The notes below the pieces were generated by a model, which was given only the letters and a program-made list of their open reading frames with translations, was not told the origin of the DNA and ran no database searches. A stretch of 64,000 bases of DNA from Comamonadaceae bacterium 2PF. Its GTDB lineage: Bacteria; Pseudomonadota; Gammaproteobacteria; Burkholderiales; Burkholderiaceae_C. Location of the stretch: NCBI GenBank assembly GCA_005502875.1, contig SCMV01000008.1, positions 33,921 through 97,920 on the forward strand, written 5' to 3'. Below are positions 52,606 to 61,508 of the stretch, one piece after another (the first letter of the stretch is position 1; each line of letters starts with the position of its first letter). The translations under genes were made by a program, and so were the position numbers.

Positions 52606-53805
52606 ATGTTCGTCCGCACCCTGAGCGCCTTCGCCCTGGCCGCCATCACCGTCATGGCCCTGAGCAGCCCCACCGTCGCCACCGCCACCGAAGCAACCCG
52701 CCACGGCGCCCAACCGCCCGTTGCCGCCAAGCCCCTGCTGATCGCCCACCGCGGCGCTTCCGGCTACGTCCCCGAGCACACCCTGGCCGCCTACTGGCTG
52801 GCCATCGAGCAAGGCGCCGATTACGTCGAGCCCGACCTGGTGATCACGAAGGACGGTGTGCTGGTCGCCCGCCATGAAAACGCCATCGCCATCGTCGATG
52901 CCGCAGGTGCCGTCAAGGAAGCCACCACCGACGTGGCCGACCGCCCCGAGTTCGCCGACCGCAAGGCCACCAAGCTGATCGACGGCGTGAGCATCACCGG
53001 CTGGTTCACCGAAGACTTCACCCTGGCCGAGCTCAAGACCCTGCGCGCCCGCGAGCGCCTGCCCCAGCTGCGCACCGCCAACACCCGCTTTGACAACATG
53101 CTCGAAGTGCCCACCTTCGAAGAGGTGCTGCAACTGGTCGCCCAGGCCAACGAGCGCCGCCATCAGCAAGCGCTGGCCAAGGGCGGCTGGAAGGCCGCGC
53201 TGAAGGTCAAGCCCATCGGCGTCTACCCGGAGACCAAGCACCCCACCTACTTCGACGGCATCGGCCTGTCGCTGGAAGAGCCGCTGGTGCGCACGCTGCA
53301 CAAGCACGGCTACCGCTTCAAGACCTCGCCGGTGTTCATCCAGTCCTTCGAGGTCAGCAACCTGCAGGACCTGGCCAAGATGACCCGCGTGCCCCTGGTC
53401 CAGTTGCTCAGCGCCGCTGGCAAGCCCTACGACTTCGTGATCAAGGGCGACGCCCGCAGCTACGCCGACCTGGCCAAGCCCGAGGGCCTCAAGGAGATCG
53501 CCCGCTACGCCAGCGGCATCGGCGCCAACACCAACCTGATGATCCCGCTGGTGGGTGGCCGCCTGGGCACGCCGACTTCGCTGGTGCAGGACGCGCACGC
53601 CGCCGGCCTGATCGTGCACGGCTGGACCTTCCGCGCTGAAAACACCTTCCTGCCCAACGAGTTCGACAGCAGCGCCAACCCGGGCGACCTGGGCGACCTG
53701 GCCGGCCAGGTCAAGGCCTTCCTGCAGCTCGGCATGGACGGCTTCTTCACCGACCACCCCTTCCTGGGCAAGCAGGCGCGCGACGCCTTCGTGGCCGGCG
53801 AGTGA
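52606..53805 (+). CDS. Secreted glycerophosphodiester phosphodiesterase (GlpQ type)
   Basis: A 399-residue exported enzyme that splits glycerophosphodiesters into glycerol 3-phosphate and an alcohol. The signal peptide ends near TVATATEA. The catalytic start LLIAHRGASGYVPEHTLAAY, the metal-site ADYVEPDLVITKDGVLVARH, and later SPVFIQSFEVSNLQDLAKMT and HGWTFRAENTFLP are the periplasmic GlpQ marks. An AAGGAG ribosome site precedes the ATG at 52606. It is divergent from the secretion operon, with the PhoB box in between but oriented the other way. It helps recover phosphate from phospholipid headgroups. Confidence 0.93.
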   Translation: MFVRTLSAFALAAITVMALSSPTVATATEATRHGAQPPVAAKPLLIAHRGASGYVPEHTLAAYWLAIEQGADYVEPDLVITKDGVLVARHENAIAIVDAAGAVKEATTDVADRPEFADRKATKLIDGVSITGWFTEDFTLAELKTLRARERLPQLRTANTRFDNMLEVPTFEEVLQLVAQANERRHQQALAKGGWKAALKVKPIGVYPETKHPTYFDGIGLSLEEPLVRTLHKHGYRFKTSPVFIQSFEVSNLQDLAKMTRVPLVQLLSAAGKPYDFVIKGDARSYADLAKPEGLKEIARYASGIGANTNLMIPLVGGRLGTPTSLVQDAHAAGLIVHGWTFRAENTFLPNEFDSSANPGDLGDLAGQVKAFLQLGMDGFFTDHPFLGKQARDAFVAGE

Positions 53806-53842
53806 GCTTGACCGAGGGGCGGGGCGCAGGTCCAATCGGGGC

Positions 53843-54436
53843 ATGCCCGCCCCCACCCACCTGCTCTACCTGCACGGCTTCCGCTCCTCACCCAAGTCCT
53901 TCAAGGCGCAGCGACTGGCCCGTGCGGTGCAGGCCCTGCAGGCGAGCGGACAGCAACTGGTCTGGTGCTGCCCGCAGCTGCCGCCTTCCCCGCAGCAGGC
54001 CATGGCCGAGCTGCGCGAGCTGACCCTGCACTGGCCGAGCGAATCGATGGTCGTCATCGGCTCCTCGCTGGGGGGCTTTTACGCCACGGCGCTGGCCAAA
54101 GAGCGAGGCTGCCGTTTCGCCGTCATCAACCCGGCGGTGCAGCCCGCTCGCGACCTCGCCCGCCACATCGGCGAGCAGTCGTCGTTCCACGACCCCGAAG
54201 CCAGGTTCTTCTTTCGCGAAGAATTCATCGAGCAGTTCCGCGCGCTCGACCCCTACCCCGTCGACCACCCTGAGCGCTGCTGGGCCCTGATCGCCGAGGG
54301 CGACGAGGTGCTGGACTGGCGCGAGATGGTGAGCCACTACCAGGGGGCGCGCATCCACCTGCTCGATGGCAGCGACCACGCAGTCAGCGATTTCGACGAG
54401 CACCTGCCGCTGCTCATGCGCTGGCTGTTTCCTTGA
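53843..54436 (+). CDS. YqiA-family alpha/beta-hydrolase esterase
   Basis: A 197-residue cytoplasmic esterase-type protein. It begins MPAPTHLLYLHGFRSSPKSF (oxyanion region), carries the nucleophile elbow VVIGSSLGGFYA, FAVINPAVQPARDL, the aspartate in LIAEGDEVLDW and the histidine in LDGSDHAVSDF. Length and motifs equal E. coli YqiA, a palmitoyl-CoA/short acyl esterase of unclear physiological substrate. It starts 37 bases after the phosphodiesterase stop. Confidence 0.9.
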   Translation: MPAPTHLLYLHGFRSSPKSFKAQRLARAVQALQASGQQLVWCCPQLPPSPQQAMAELRELTLHWPSESMVVIGSSLGGFYATALAKERGCRFAVINPAVQPARDLARHIGEQSSFHDPEARFFFREEFIEQFRALDPYPVDHPERCWALIAEGDEVLDWREMVSHYQGARIHLLDGSDHAVSDFDEHLPLLMRWLFP

Positions 54437-54453
54437 GACGCAGCCAAAACAAA

Positions 54454-54476
54454 AAACGGGCCACTCGGGCCCGTTT
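54454..54476. terminator. Bidirectional Rho-independent terminator
   Basis: AAACGGGC and GCCCGTTT form an 8-base-pair stem with a 7-base loop. The minus strand continues TTTTTTGTTTT, the plus strand TTTGCTTTC, so it can stop both the esterase transcript and the PEP-CTERM transcript. Confidence 0.88.
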
Positions 54477-54527
54477 GCTTTCATGCGGAGGCTTTTGCCT
54501 CAGGCGGGACCAAGCCCGCCGCGCGCA

Positions 54528-54737
54528 TCACTTCTTGTTGCGACGGCGCAGGAGCACGCCACCCACCACGGCGACGCCAGCGACCAGCATGGCCCAGGTG
54601 TCGGCCTCGGGCACCGGCGAGACCACCGGCAGGTTGCCCTGCGCAGCGACGACGTTCGGATCCAGTTCTTGAGCCGCGAACGCGGCCGAAGAAGACACGG
54701 CAGCAGCCAGGGCTGCGGCAACAAAAGCGAATTTCAT
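54528..54737 (-). CDS. Tiny PEP-CTERM protein (69 residues)
   Basis: A 69-residue exported peptide. Signal peptide MKFAFVAAALAAAVSSSAAF, then a mature part of only about 20 residues, then a PEP-CTERM-like tail PVPEADTWAMLVAGVAVVGG with LLRRRNKK. The proline-glutamate-proline core is altered to PEA. A GGAGG ribosome site lies 10 bases before the ATG at 54737. The gene stands alone, convergent on the esterase gene and divergent from the ribonuclease gene. If processed by exosortase almost nothing but a linker would remain; function unknown. Confidence 0.8.
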   Translation of the reverse strand: MKFAFVAAALAAAVSSSAAFAAQELDPNVVAAQGNLPVVSPVPEADTWAMLVAGVAVVGGVLLRRRNKK

Positions 54738-55008
54738 GGTGAAGACCTCCAAAGTGGGACGCGATGCGTCGTCTGGGGGCAAACGAGCCTTGTCAAAGGC
54801 CACAACCTGCTCTCCACCGCATCTGTGACTTAATTCTCACACGACCATGGTCTTTTGGGCACCCCCAAGTTGCCCAAAGTGCATCACGCCGTGCGGGTTT
54901 TTCACCATGCGAATGGGATCGGCGGCTGGGGCCCGATGACGCGGCTCGGGCGCCCAGCCCCGAAGTGGGACAATCGCGCACCGAAAACGCTCAAGACCCC
55001 GATCCCCC
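54738..55008. other. Divergent intergenic region
   Basis: 271 bases between the tiny PEP-CTERM gene and the ribonuclease gene. It must hold promoters in both directions. I see no convincing consensus promoter, sigma-54 site or small ORF; a near TGGGCAC...TTGC has the wrong spacing. Confidence 0.4.
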
Positions 55009-57099
55009 ATGTACGCCCTGTTCGACGACGCCGGCAAATTCCTGGCAGGCCGCGTGATGTCCGAAGCCGACGCCTCGATGCAGATCGAGCTCGACTCCGG
55101 CAAGCGCGTGAAGGCCAAGGCCGCCAACGTGCTGCTGAAATTCGCCAAGCCGGCCCCAGCCGAGCTGCTGGCCCAGGCCGCCGTCCAGTCGAGCGACATC
55201 GACCTCGACCTGATCTGGGAGGTCGCCCCGGCCGAAGACTTCGGCTTCGACGAGCTGGCGCGCGAGTACTTCAGCGAATCGGCCGACGCTGTTCAGCAAG
55301 CCGCCATGCTGATGCGCCTGTTCGAGGCGCCGCACTATTTCCACCGCCGTGGCAAGGGCCGCTTCAAAAAGGCGCCCGAGGACATCCTCAAACAAGCCCT
55401 GGTCGCCATCGAGCGCAAGAAGCAGCAGGCTTTGCAGATCGAGCAGTGGGCCCAGGAGCTGGCCGCAGGCACCTGCCCGGCCCCGATCAAGGAAGAGCTC
55501 TACAAGATCCTCTTCAAGCCCGACAAGAACGGCCCCGCCTACAAGGCCGTGGTCGAAGCGGCCAAGGCCACGCAGCGCGCCCCGCTCGACCTGCTCAAGG
55601 ACGCGGGCGCCATCGACAGCCCCTACCAGTTCCACTACAAGCGCTTCCTCTTCGAGCACTTCCCCAAGGGCACGGGCTTCCCGGCCCTGGAAGCGCCTGC
55701 GGTCAAGGACGAGCTGCCCCTGGCTTCGGTCAAGGCCTTCTCCATCGACGACTCGATGACCACCGAGATCGACGATGCGCTGTCGGTGCAGGGCCTGGGC
55801 ACGGGCAGCGTCACCTACGGCGTCCACATCGCCGCGCCCGGCCTGGCCATCGCCCCCGGCACGCCGGTCGACCAGCTCGGCCGCGCGCGCATGTCCACGG
55901 TCTACATGCCCGGCCACAAGATCACCATGCTGCCCGACAGCGTGGTGCAGGCCTACACGCTGATCGAAGGGCGCGACTGCCCGGCCGCCTCGCTGTACGT
56001 CACGTTCGACGAAGCCACCCTGGCCGTCACCGGCAGCGAAACGAAGCTCGAGCGCGTGCCGATCGCCGCCAACCTGCGCCACGACCAGCTCGACGGCGTC
56101 ATCACCGATGCCACACTCAGCGGCGAGGCCCCGGCCGACTACGCCTTCGCGCCCGAACTGGCATTTGCCTTCCGGCTGGCCAAGCACCTCAAGGCCCAGC
56201 GCGAGGTGGTGCGCGGCAAGCCCGAGAACTTCAACCGCCCGGACTACAGCTTCAAGCTCATCGGCGCCAACGGCGTCAACACCATGAGCGACGGCATCGA
56301 GCCCCAGGGCGACGAGCAGGTGCACATCGGCACCCGCGCACGCGGCTCTGCGCTCGATTTGATCGTGGCCGAGGCCATGATCCTGGCCAACAGCACCTGG
56401 GGCGGCTGGCTGGCCGAGCTGGGCGTGCCCGGCATCTACCGCAGCCAGGCCAGCCTGCAGCCCGGCATCAAGGTGCGCATGGGCACCAAGCCCGCACCGC
56501 ACGCCGGCATGGGCGTGGCGCAGTACACCTGGGCCACCTCGCCACTGCGTCGCTACGTGGACCTGGTCAACCAGTGGCAGATCATCGCCTGCGCCAAGAA
56601 CGGCCGCACCGCCGCCCTGGTCGCGCCCTTCAAACCGAAGGACGCCGAGCTGTTCGCCATCATCTCGAACTTCGACGGGGCCTACAGCGCCTACAACGGC
56701 TTCCAGTCGAGCATGGAGCGCTACTGGACGATCAAGCACCTGGGCCAGGCCGGCATCACCGAGCTCGATGCCGCCGTCATGGTCAACGGCCTGGTGCGCG
56801 CCGACACGCTGCCCCTGGTCTTCAAGGCCATCGGTGCCGATCCGTTGCCGCGCCACGCCAAGGTGCGCGTGCGCATCACCGGTGTCGACCTGCTGACGCT
56901 GGACGTGCACGCCAGCGTCATCGCTCGCCTGGACGAAGCCGAGGCCGGCGAAGCACCCCAGGGTGATGCCGGAGACGAGGACGACACCGAGGTGCTGGAC
57001 AATGCGGGACCGCTGACGCTGGCCATCGACCTGGCCGATGCGGAACCGGGCGAAGCCGCGAGCGCACCACAGGGCAGTACAGGGGGTGCGGCGGCCTGA
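55009..57099 (+). CDS. RNB-domain ribonuclease (RNase II/VacB family)
   Basis: A 696-residue 3'-5' exoribonuclease of the RNase II superfamily. The N-terminal part (about 1-235) is unlike the cold-shock domains of RNase R. The RNB domain follows with the metal-binding aspartates in FSIDDSMTTEIDDALSV, then MSTVYMPGHKITMLPDSVV, and the C-terminal SPLRRYVDLVNQWQI. A final acidic/Ala tail replaces the S1 domain. This shape is common in betaproteobacteria, where the gene lies ahead of a TonB-like gene and aroE, as here. Substrate preference is not known. Confidence 0.92.
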   Translation: MYALFDDAGKFLAGRVMSEADASMQIELDSGKRVKAKAANVLLKFAKPAPAELLAQAAVQSSDIDLDLIWEVAPAEDFGFDELAREYFSESADAVQQAAMLMRLFEAPHYFHRRGKGRFKKAPEDILKQALVAIERKKQQALQIEQWAQELAAGTCPAPIKEELYKILFKPDKNGPAYKAVVEAAKATQRAPLDLLKDAGAIDSPYQFHYKRFLFEHFPKGTGFPALEAPAVKDELPLASVKAFSIDDSMTTEIDDALSVQGLGTGSVTYGVHIAAPGLAIAPGTPVDQLGRARMSTVYMPGHKITMLPDSVVQAYTLIEGRDCPAASLYVTFDEATLAVTGSETKLERVPIAANLRHDQLDGVITDATLSGEAPADYAFAPELAFAFRLAKHLKAQREVVRGKPENFNRPDYSFKLIGANGVNTMSDGIEPQGDEQVHIGTRARGSALDLIVAEAMILANSTWGGWLAELGVPGIYRSQASLQPGIKVRMGTKPAPHAGMGVAQYTWATSPLRRYVDLVNQWQIIACAKNGRTAALVAPFKPKDAELFAIISNFDGAYSAYNGFQSSMERYWTIKHLGQAGITELDAAVMVNGLVRADTLPLVFKAIGADPLPRHAKVRVRITGVDLLTLDVHASVIARLDEAEAGEAPQGDAGDEDDTEVLDNAGPLTLAIDLADAEPGEAASAPQGSTGGAAA

Positions 57100-57165
57100 C
57101 CGGGCCCCGACACCCGCGCGCCGGCAGGCGCAACCGAATCACGCGCCACAACGCCCCAAGCCGAG

Positions 57166-58083
57166 ATGCCCAGCCGCCTGACCGCCCTCTGGAAGTCCCT
57201 GAAGACCATCAGCCTGCTGCAGGCCTGCCTCGGCGTTTCCGTGGCGGTGCACGCCGCGCTGTTCGGCTTTCGCTTCGTCGACCCGGAGGGCTTCAACCGC
57301 ACCTTCCAGGACACGCCGCTGGAAGTCATCCTGGTCAACGCCGGCAGCGAGGCCAAGCCCGACAAGGCACAGGCCCTGGCGCAGCAGAACCTGGCCGGTG
57401 GCGGCGAAGCCACCGACAACCGCCGAGCCACCTCGCCCCTGCCGCCTTCGCCCACCAACGAAGTCGGCGAGTCGCTGGAGCAGACCGCGCGCATGATCGA
57501 CCAGATGCAGCGCGAGCAGCAGCAACTGCTGGCCCAGATGCGAGACGAACTGGCCGCCCTGCCCCCGCCCCAGCCGCGCAACCCCTCGCAGACCGAGCTG
57601 GCGCGCGCCGAAGAAGAGAAGCGCCGTCAGCTCACCAAGCTGCTGGCCGAGCTTGAAAAGCGCATCCAGGAAGAAAACGCCCGGCCCAAAAAGCGCTACC
57701 TCAGCCCTGCCACGCTGAAGTCGGCCGACGCGCTTTACTACAGCGCTTTTCGCACCCGGGTCGAGCGCGCGGGCACCGAGCAGTTCCCCACGAACAACGG
57801 CCAAAAGCTGTACGGCGAGCTGATCATGGAGGTCTGGATCAACCGCGCCGGCAAGGTGGTCGATGCCATCGTGGTGCAAGGCTCCGGCAAGTCCCTGCTC
57901 GACAAACGCGCGCGCGCCATCGTGCTGCGCATGGGCCAGTTCGAGCCCGTGCCCCCCGAGGTCAGCGCTGGCCACGACCTCATCCTCATCACCTCGCGCT
58001 TTCGCTTCACACGCGAAGCCGGCTTCGAAGCCACCACCCAGGCAGCGAACCCGACCTCGGCGCAACCCGCCCCCCAGCCCTGA
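57166..58083 (+). CDS. TonB-like energy transducer (C-terminal TonB domain)
   Basis: A 305-residue envelope protein. One membrane span near the N-terminus (about 17-36), a helical coiled spacer with LEQTARMIDQMQREQQQLLA and KRRQLTKLLAELEKRIQEEN, and a TonB-type C-terminal domain (LYGELIMEVWINRAGKVVDA, VLRMGQFEPVPPEV) follow. A Pro/Ala tail ends it. It starts 66 bases after the ribonuclease gene and precedes aroE by 17 bases. The usual ExbB/ExbD partners are not adjacent; the operon at 23-26 kb has its own TonB-like protein. Confidence 0.85.
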   Translation: MPSRLTALWKSLKTISLLQACLGVSVAVHAALFGFRFVDPEGFNRTFQDTPLEVILVNAGSEAKPDKAQALAQQNLAGGGEATDNRRATSPLPPSPTNEVGESLEQTARMIDQMQREQQQLLAQMRDELAALPPPQPRNPSQTELARAEEEKRRQLTKLLAELEKRIQEENARPKKRYLSPATLKSADALYYSAFRTRVERAGTEQFPTNNGQKLYGELIMEVWINRAGKVVDAIVVQGSGKSLLDKRARAIVLRMGQFEPVPPEVSAGHDLILITSRFRFTREAGFEATTQAANPTSAQPAPQP

Positions 58084-58100
58084 CCTGACCTGACGCGCAC

Positions 58101-58967
58101 ATGACCGCCCCCGACCGCTACGCCGTCGCCGGCAACCCCGTGGCCCACAGCCGCTCGCCGCACATCCACAGCCTGTTCGCCCGGCAAACGGGCCAAACGA
58201 TCGATTACGGCCGCCTGCTCTGCCCGCTGGATGGCTTCGTGCCCGAGGTGAAAGCCTTCGCTGCGTCGGGCGCCAAAGGCTGCAACGTGACGGTGCCTTT
58301 CAAGTTCGAAGCGTTCCAGCTGGCAAGCCGCCGCAGCCCACGTGCCGAGCTGGCCCAGGCGGCCAACACCCTGCGGTTCGACCCCGAGACCCAAGGCGGC
58401 TGGCTGGCCGACAACACCGATGGCGTGGGCCTGGTGCGCGACATCACCGTCAACGCGGGCGTGCCCCTGGCAGGGCGACGCGTGCTGCTGCTGGGCGCAG
58501 GGGGCGCCAGCGCCGGCGTGCTTGGCCCGCTGATCGAAGCCCGCCCGGCCGAGATCGTCATGGCCAACCGCACCGTTGAAAAGGCCCAAGCCATCGTGGC
58601 CCGCCATGCCGACTGGGCTGCGCAGCACGGCGTCCGACTCAGCGCCCGAGGCCTGGCCGACGCCGGCACCGGCACCGGCTTCGACGTGTTCATCAATGGC
58701 ACCGCCGCCAGCCTGGCGGGCAGCGGTGTGCCCGTCGGCCCCGAGGTGCTCAAGCCTGGCTGCCTGGCGCTGGACATGATGTATGGCCCCGCCGCCCAGG
58801 CCTTCCTGGATTGGGCTCGCGCGCATGGCGGCGTGGCCCGCGACGGCTTGGGCATGCTGGTCGAACAAGCGGCCGAGAGCTTCGCCGTCTGGCGCGGCGT
58901 TCGCCCCGACACCGCCCCCGTGCTGGCGGACATGCGCGCGCTGGTCGACGCAGCCTCGGCTCACTGA
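58101..58967 (+). CDS. aroE: Shikimate dehydrogenase
   Basis: A 288-residue NADPH-dependent enzyme that reduces 3-dehydroshikimate to shikimate in aromatic amino-acid synthesis. Marks: [20 protein letters not shown] (shikimate site), [13 protein letters not shown] (catalytic Lys), [16 protein letters not shown] (catalytic Asp), [16 protein letters not shown] (NADP glycine loop), [15 protein letters not shown] [12 protein letters not shown] and the C-terminal [18 protein letters not shown]. Full length. It is followed after 87 bases by mtgA, a pairing typical for betaproteobacteria. Confidence 0.96.
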   Translation: MTAPDRYAVAGNPVAHSRSPHIHSLFARQTGQTIDYGRLLCPLDGFVPEVKAFAASGAKGCNVTVPFKFEAFQLASRRSPRAELAQAANTLRFDPETQGGWLADNTDGVGLVRDITVNAGVPLAGRRVLLLGAGGASAGVLGPLIEARPAEIVMANRTVEKAQAIVARHADWAAQHGVRLSARGLADAGTGTGFDVFINGTAASLAGSGVPVGPEVLKPGCLALDMMYGPAAQAFLDWARAHGGVARDGLGMLVEQAAESFAVWRGVRPDTAPVLADMRALVDAASAH

Positions 58968-59054
58968 GCCGGCGCGCCAGCCAGTGGCACCCGCTCGCGC
59001 ACGGCACCAAGCCAAGAACCCCGATTCCCACCGCCCCAACCCAGGAACCCCAAG

Positions 59055-59852
59055 ATGCGCGCTGTCTGGCGGATCACCGTGTTGCTCGTGCTCAGCGGCC
59101 TGAGCCTTCAAATCTTCTTTGCGGCACGCATCGCGTTGATGAACGTGCTGGACCCGCAGTCCACCACCTTCCAGCGCAGCGAGTTCGTGCGCATCCTGCG
59201 CACCGAGGGCCGCGTGGCCTGGGCCCAGGAGTGGGTGCCGGGTGAGCAGGTGTCTGACCACCTGCGCCGCGCAGTCATCGCCTCGGAAGACGCCAACTTC
59301 GCCGACCACAACGGCGTGGAGTGGGACGCGTTGGAAAATGCCTGGAAGAAGAACAGCGCCGCCCAGGCTCGCGCCGAGAAGAAGCGTGCCGACGCGATGG
59401 CGCGCCACCAAAGGGCGGTCGAACGCGCCCGCAAGCGCGGCCGCCCGGAGCCCGCGGCACCCGACGCCACCCAAGTCACGGCCAAGGTCATCGGAGGCTC
59501 GACCATCACGCAGCAGCTGGCCAAGAACCTGTTTTTGAGCAGCGAGCGCAACTTCCTGCGCAAGGGCCAGGAATTCGCCATCACCTTCATGCTCGAGGGC
59601 CTGCTGAGCAAGCAACGCATCCTCGACATCTACCTCAACAACGTGGAGTGGGGCGAAGGTGTGTTCGGTGCGCAGGCTGCTTCGCACCACTATTTCGGCG
59701 TGGACGCGGCGCGGCTGGCACCGGTCCAGGCTGCCCGGCTGGCGGTGATGCTGCCGGCGCCCAAGCGCTTCGAGAAATCGCCCAGGTCACCCTACGTGAG
59801 CGGGCGCGCCGGCACCATCGCGGCGCGCATGGGTTCGGTGGAGCTGCCATGA
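59055..59852 (+). CDS. mtgA: Monofunctional biosynthetic peptidoglycan transglycosylase
   Basis: A 265-residue inner-membrane enzyme that polymerises lipid II into glycan strands (GT51 family). One N-terminal membrane span, then VIASEDANFADHNGVEW (catalytic Glu), GGSTITQQLAKNLFLSSERN, RKGQEFAITFMLEGLLSKQR, and ILDIYLNNVEWGEGVFGAQA. Between the first two motifs is a charged, Ala/Arg/Lys-rich insertion of about 35-40 residues (NSAAQARAEKKRADAMARHQ and on), longer than in usual MtgA. The stop codon abuts the terminator palindrome. Confidence 0.95.
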   Translation: MRAVWRITVLLVLSGLSLQIFFAARIALMNVLDPQSTTFQRSEFVRILRTEGRVAWAQEWVPGEQVSDHLRRAVIASEDANFADHNGVEWDALENAWKKNSAAQARAEKKRADAMARHQRAVERARKRGRPEPAAPDATQVTAKVIGGSTITQQLAKNLFLSSERNFLRKGQEFAITFMLEGLLSKQRILDIYLNNVEWGEGVFGAQAASHHYFGVDAARLAPVQAARLAVMLPAPKRFEKSPRSPYVSGRAGTIAARMGSVELP

Positions 59853-59880
59853 AAAAGGGCTTCTGATCAGAAGCCCTTTT
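59853..59880. terminator. Bidirectional Rho-independent terminator
   Basis: A 28-base perfect palindrome, AAAAGGGCTTCTGA and its complement, ending in TTTT on both strands. It follows the mtgA stop directly and lies 23 bases beyond the rubredoxin stop, ending both convergent transcripts. Confidence 0.9.
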
Positions 59881-59902
59881 CACTCATCGAGGCCCGTGGC
59901 CA

Positions 59903-60073
59903 TCAACCCGGTTCAACCACCGGCTCGAAGTCCACCTTGTCGCGCACCGCGCAACCGGGGCAAGACCAGTCGTCCGGGATCAGCTTCCAGGGCGTGCCTG
60001 GCGCGAAGCCTTCATGCGGGTCACCCGCGGTTTCGTCGTACACGTGATCGCAATTGGGGCAGCGGTATTTCAT
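59903..60073 (-). CDS. Rubredoxin
   Basis: A 56-residue iron-sulfur electron carrier with the two C-x2-C knuckles CPNC (residues 5-8) and CPGC (38-41), and the usual YDETAGDPHEGFAPGTPW core. It passes electrons to AlkB from a reductase. No rubredoxin reductase gene is in the window. It starts 32 bases after the alkB stop, so the two form an operon. Confidence 0.95.
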   Translation of the reverse strand: MKYRCPNCDHVYDETAGDPHEGFAPGTPWKLIPDDWSCPGCAVRDKVDFEPVVEPG

Positions 60074-60105
60074 GTTGTCGGTTCTCCTCGGTGCCGTCTG
60101 CTGAA

Positions 60106-61299
60106 TCAGGCGCGACCTGCTTTCACATCGGCCGCGAACGAAGCGTACTTCTTCATCAGGGCCTCGCGCTTGTTCGGTGCGAACTGGATGCGCTCCAGGT
60201 CGCCCTTGTAGTGACGGATGACACGCTTGTTCATCACGGCAAACCACAGCGGCGTCAGGTAAGCGAGCGTGATCATGCCGGCGTAGCCAGAGGGCAGCTG
60301 CGGGCTGTCTTCGAAGTGGCGCAGGGTCTGGTACTTGCGCGTCGGGTTGGCGTGGTGATCGCTGTGGCGCTGCAGGTGGTACAGGAACAGGTTGGTCACC
60401 GTGTGGTTGCTGTTCCACGAGTGCTCGGGCTGGCAACGCTCGTAGCGGCCATCGGGGTTCTTGCGGCGCAGCAGGCCGTAGTGCTCCAGGTAGTTCACCA
60501 CCTCCAGCAACGAGAAGCCGTACACCGCCTGGATCAGCAGGTATGGCAGCACCACCACACCGAAGGCGATCAGCAGGCCACCGAACAGCACCACCGACAT
60601 CGCCCACGACTGCAGGTTCTCGTTGTCGGTGCTCCAGACGCCCTTGTTGAAGCGCTTGAGGCGCTCGGCTTCGAGCTCCCAGCCCGAACGCAGGCTGCCG
60701 ATCACGGTGCGCGGCCAGAAGGCCCAGAACGACTCGCCGAATCGCGAGGTGGCCGGGTCCTCAGGCGTCGCCACGTTCTTGTGGTGACCGCGGTTGTGCT
60801 CGACGTAGAAGTGACCGTAGAAGGTGGGGGCCAGCGAGATGCGGGCCAACCAACGATCGAGCTTGTCCTTCTTGTGGCCCAGCTCATGGGAGGTGTTGAT
60901 GGCGATGCCGTTGATCACGCCCACGCTGATGGCCAGGCCGACCATGTCATACCAGGGCATGTCGATCAGGGCGATCATGGCCGCGCCACCGATGGTCACG
61001 GCGATCTGGATGGGCACGAAGGCGTACAGCACCCAGCTGTAATAACGGTCGTTTTCGAGCGCCTGCAGGGCGCTGTCAGGAGGGTTCGAAGCGTCTTCAC
61101 CGAACGCCCAGTCCAGCACAGGCAGCACGGCGTGCACGAGGGCGAAGGCCACCCACAGCAACCAGCTTTGCTGCGTCTGCCAGTAGCCGGCCAGCACGGC
61201 GGCGCCGATCAGGGGGATGGCGGGCCCGAGCAGCCAAAGGTAGCGCTTGGGGTCGGACCAGCGGGCAGCCGGCGTGGGAGACAGGGTGGCTTGGGACAT
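60106..61299 (-). CDS. alkB: Alkane 1-monooxygenase AlkB
   Basis: A 397-residue non-haem di-iron membrane hydroxylase that oxidises medium-chain alkanes to 1-alkanols with rubredoxin as electron donor. The histidine boxes are NTSHELGHKKD, EHNRGHHKNVATPEDPATS and LQRHSDHHANPTRKYQTLR, with NYLEHYGLLR between. Six hydrophobic spans in three hairpins are visible. CAAGGAG ribosome site precedes the ATG at 61299. Divergent from an AraC-family regulator gene; a TGACGCAA direct repeat lies just before alkB. Confidence 0.96.
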   Translation of the reverse strand: MSQATLSPTPAARWSDPKRYLWLLGPAIPLIGAAVLAGYWQTQQSWLLWVAFALVHAVLPVLDWAFGEDASNPPDSALQALENDRYYSWVLYAFVPIQIAVTIGGAAMIALIDMPWYDMVGLAISVGVINGIAINTSHELGHKKDKLDRWLARISLAPTFYGHFYVEHNRGHHKNVATPEDPATSRFGESFWAFWPRTVIGSLRSGWELEAERLKRFNKGVWSTDNENLQSWAMSVVLFGGLLIAFGVVVLPYLLIQAVYGFSLLEVVNYLEHYGLLRRKNPDGRYERCQPEHSWNSNHTVTNLFLYHLQRHSDHHANPTRKYQTLRHFEDSPQLPSGYAGMITLAYLTPLWFAVMNKRVIRHYKGDLERIQFAPNKREALMKKYASFAADVKAGRA

Positions 61300-61317
61300 C
61301 TCGAAACTCCTTGGGGA

Positions 61318-61344
61318 TGACGCAAGTGTCTTGATTTGACGCAA
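61318..61344. promoter_or_regulatory. Direct repeat TGACGCAA before alkB, candidate AraC-type operator
   Basis: TGACGCAA occurs at 61318-61325 and 61337-61344, a 19-base period in the 209-base gap between alkB and the AraC-type regulator gene. Direct repeats near 20 bases apart are typical half-sites for AraC-family proteins. It sits only 19 bases from the alkB ATG, so a repressing or auto-regulating role is as likely as activation. Confidence 0.45.
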
Positions 61345-61508
61345 AGACGGGAAGCCCGGATCGACCGCAGGACCATCGCGATCCGCCGGCCATCGATCAG
61401 GGTCTACCCGAGGTGGAACAAGCCCGATCCAAGCTTGGCTTTTCACAATGGATATCCGGACTTTTGCCGCGATCCATTGCTCGACTTCCGTGGCAAGCTG
61501 TGGACAAC

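Noticed and set aside
54838..54870. Sigma-54 promoter-like sequence TGGGCAC...TTGC before the ribonuclease gene
   Set aside because: The GG to GC distance does not equal the required 10 bases.
57166..58083. TonB-like gene at 57 kb as part of the ExbB operon at 23-26 kb
   Set aside because: It is 31 kb away on the other strand, in a conserved housekeeping context (ribonuclease, aroE), and that operon already has its own TonB-like gene.
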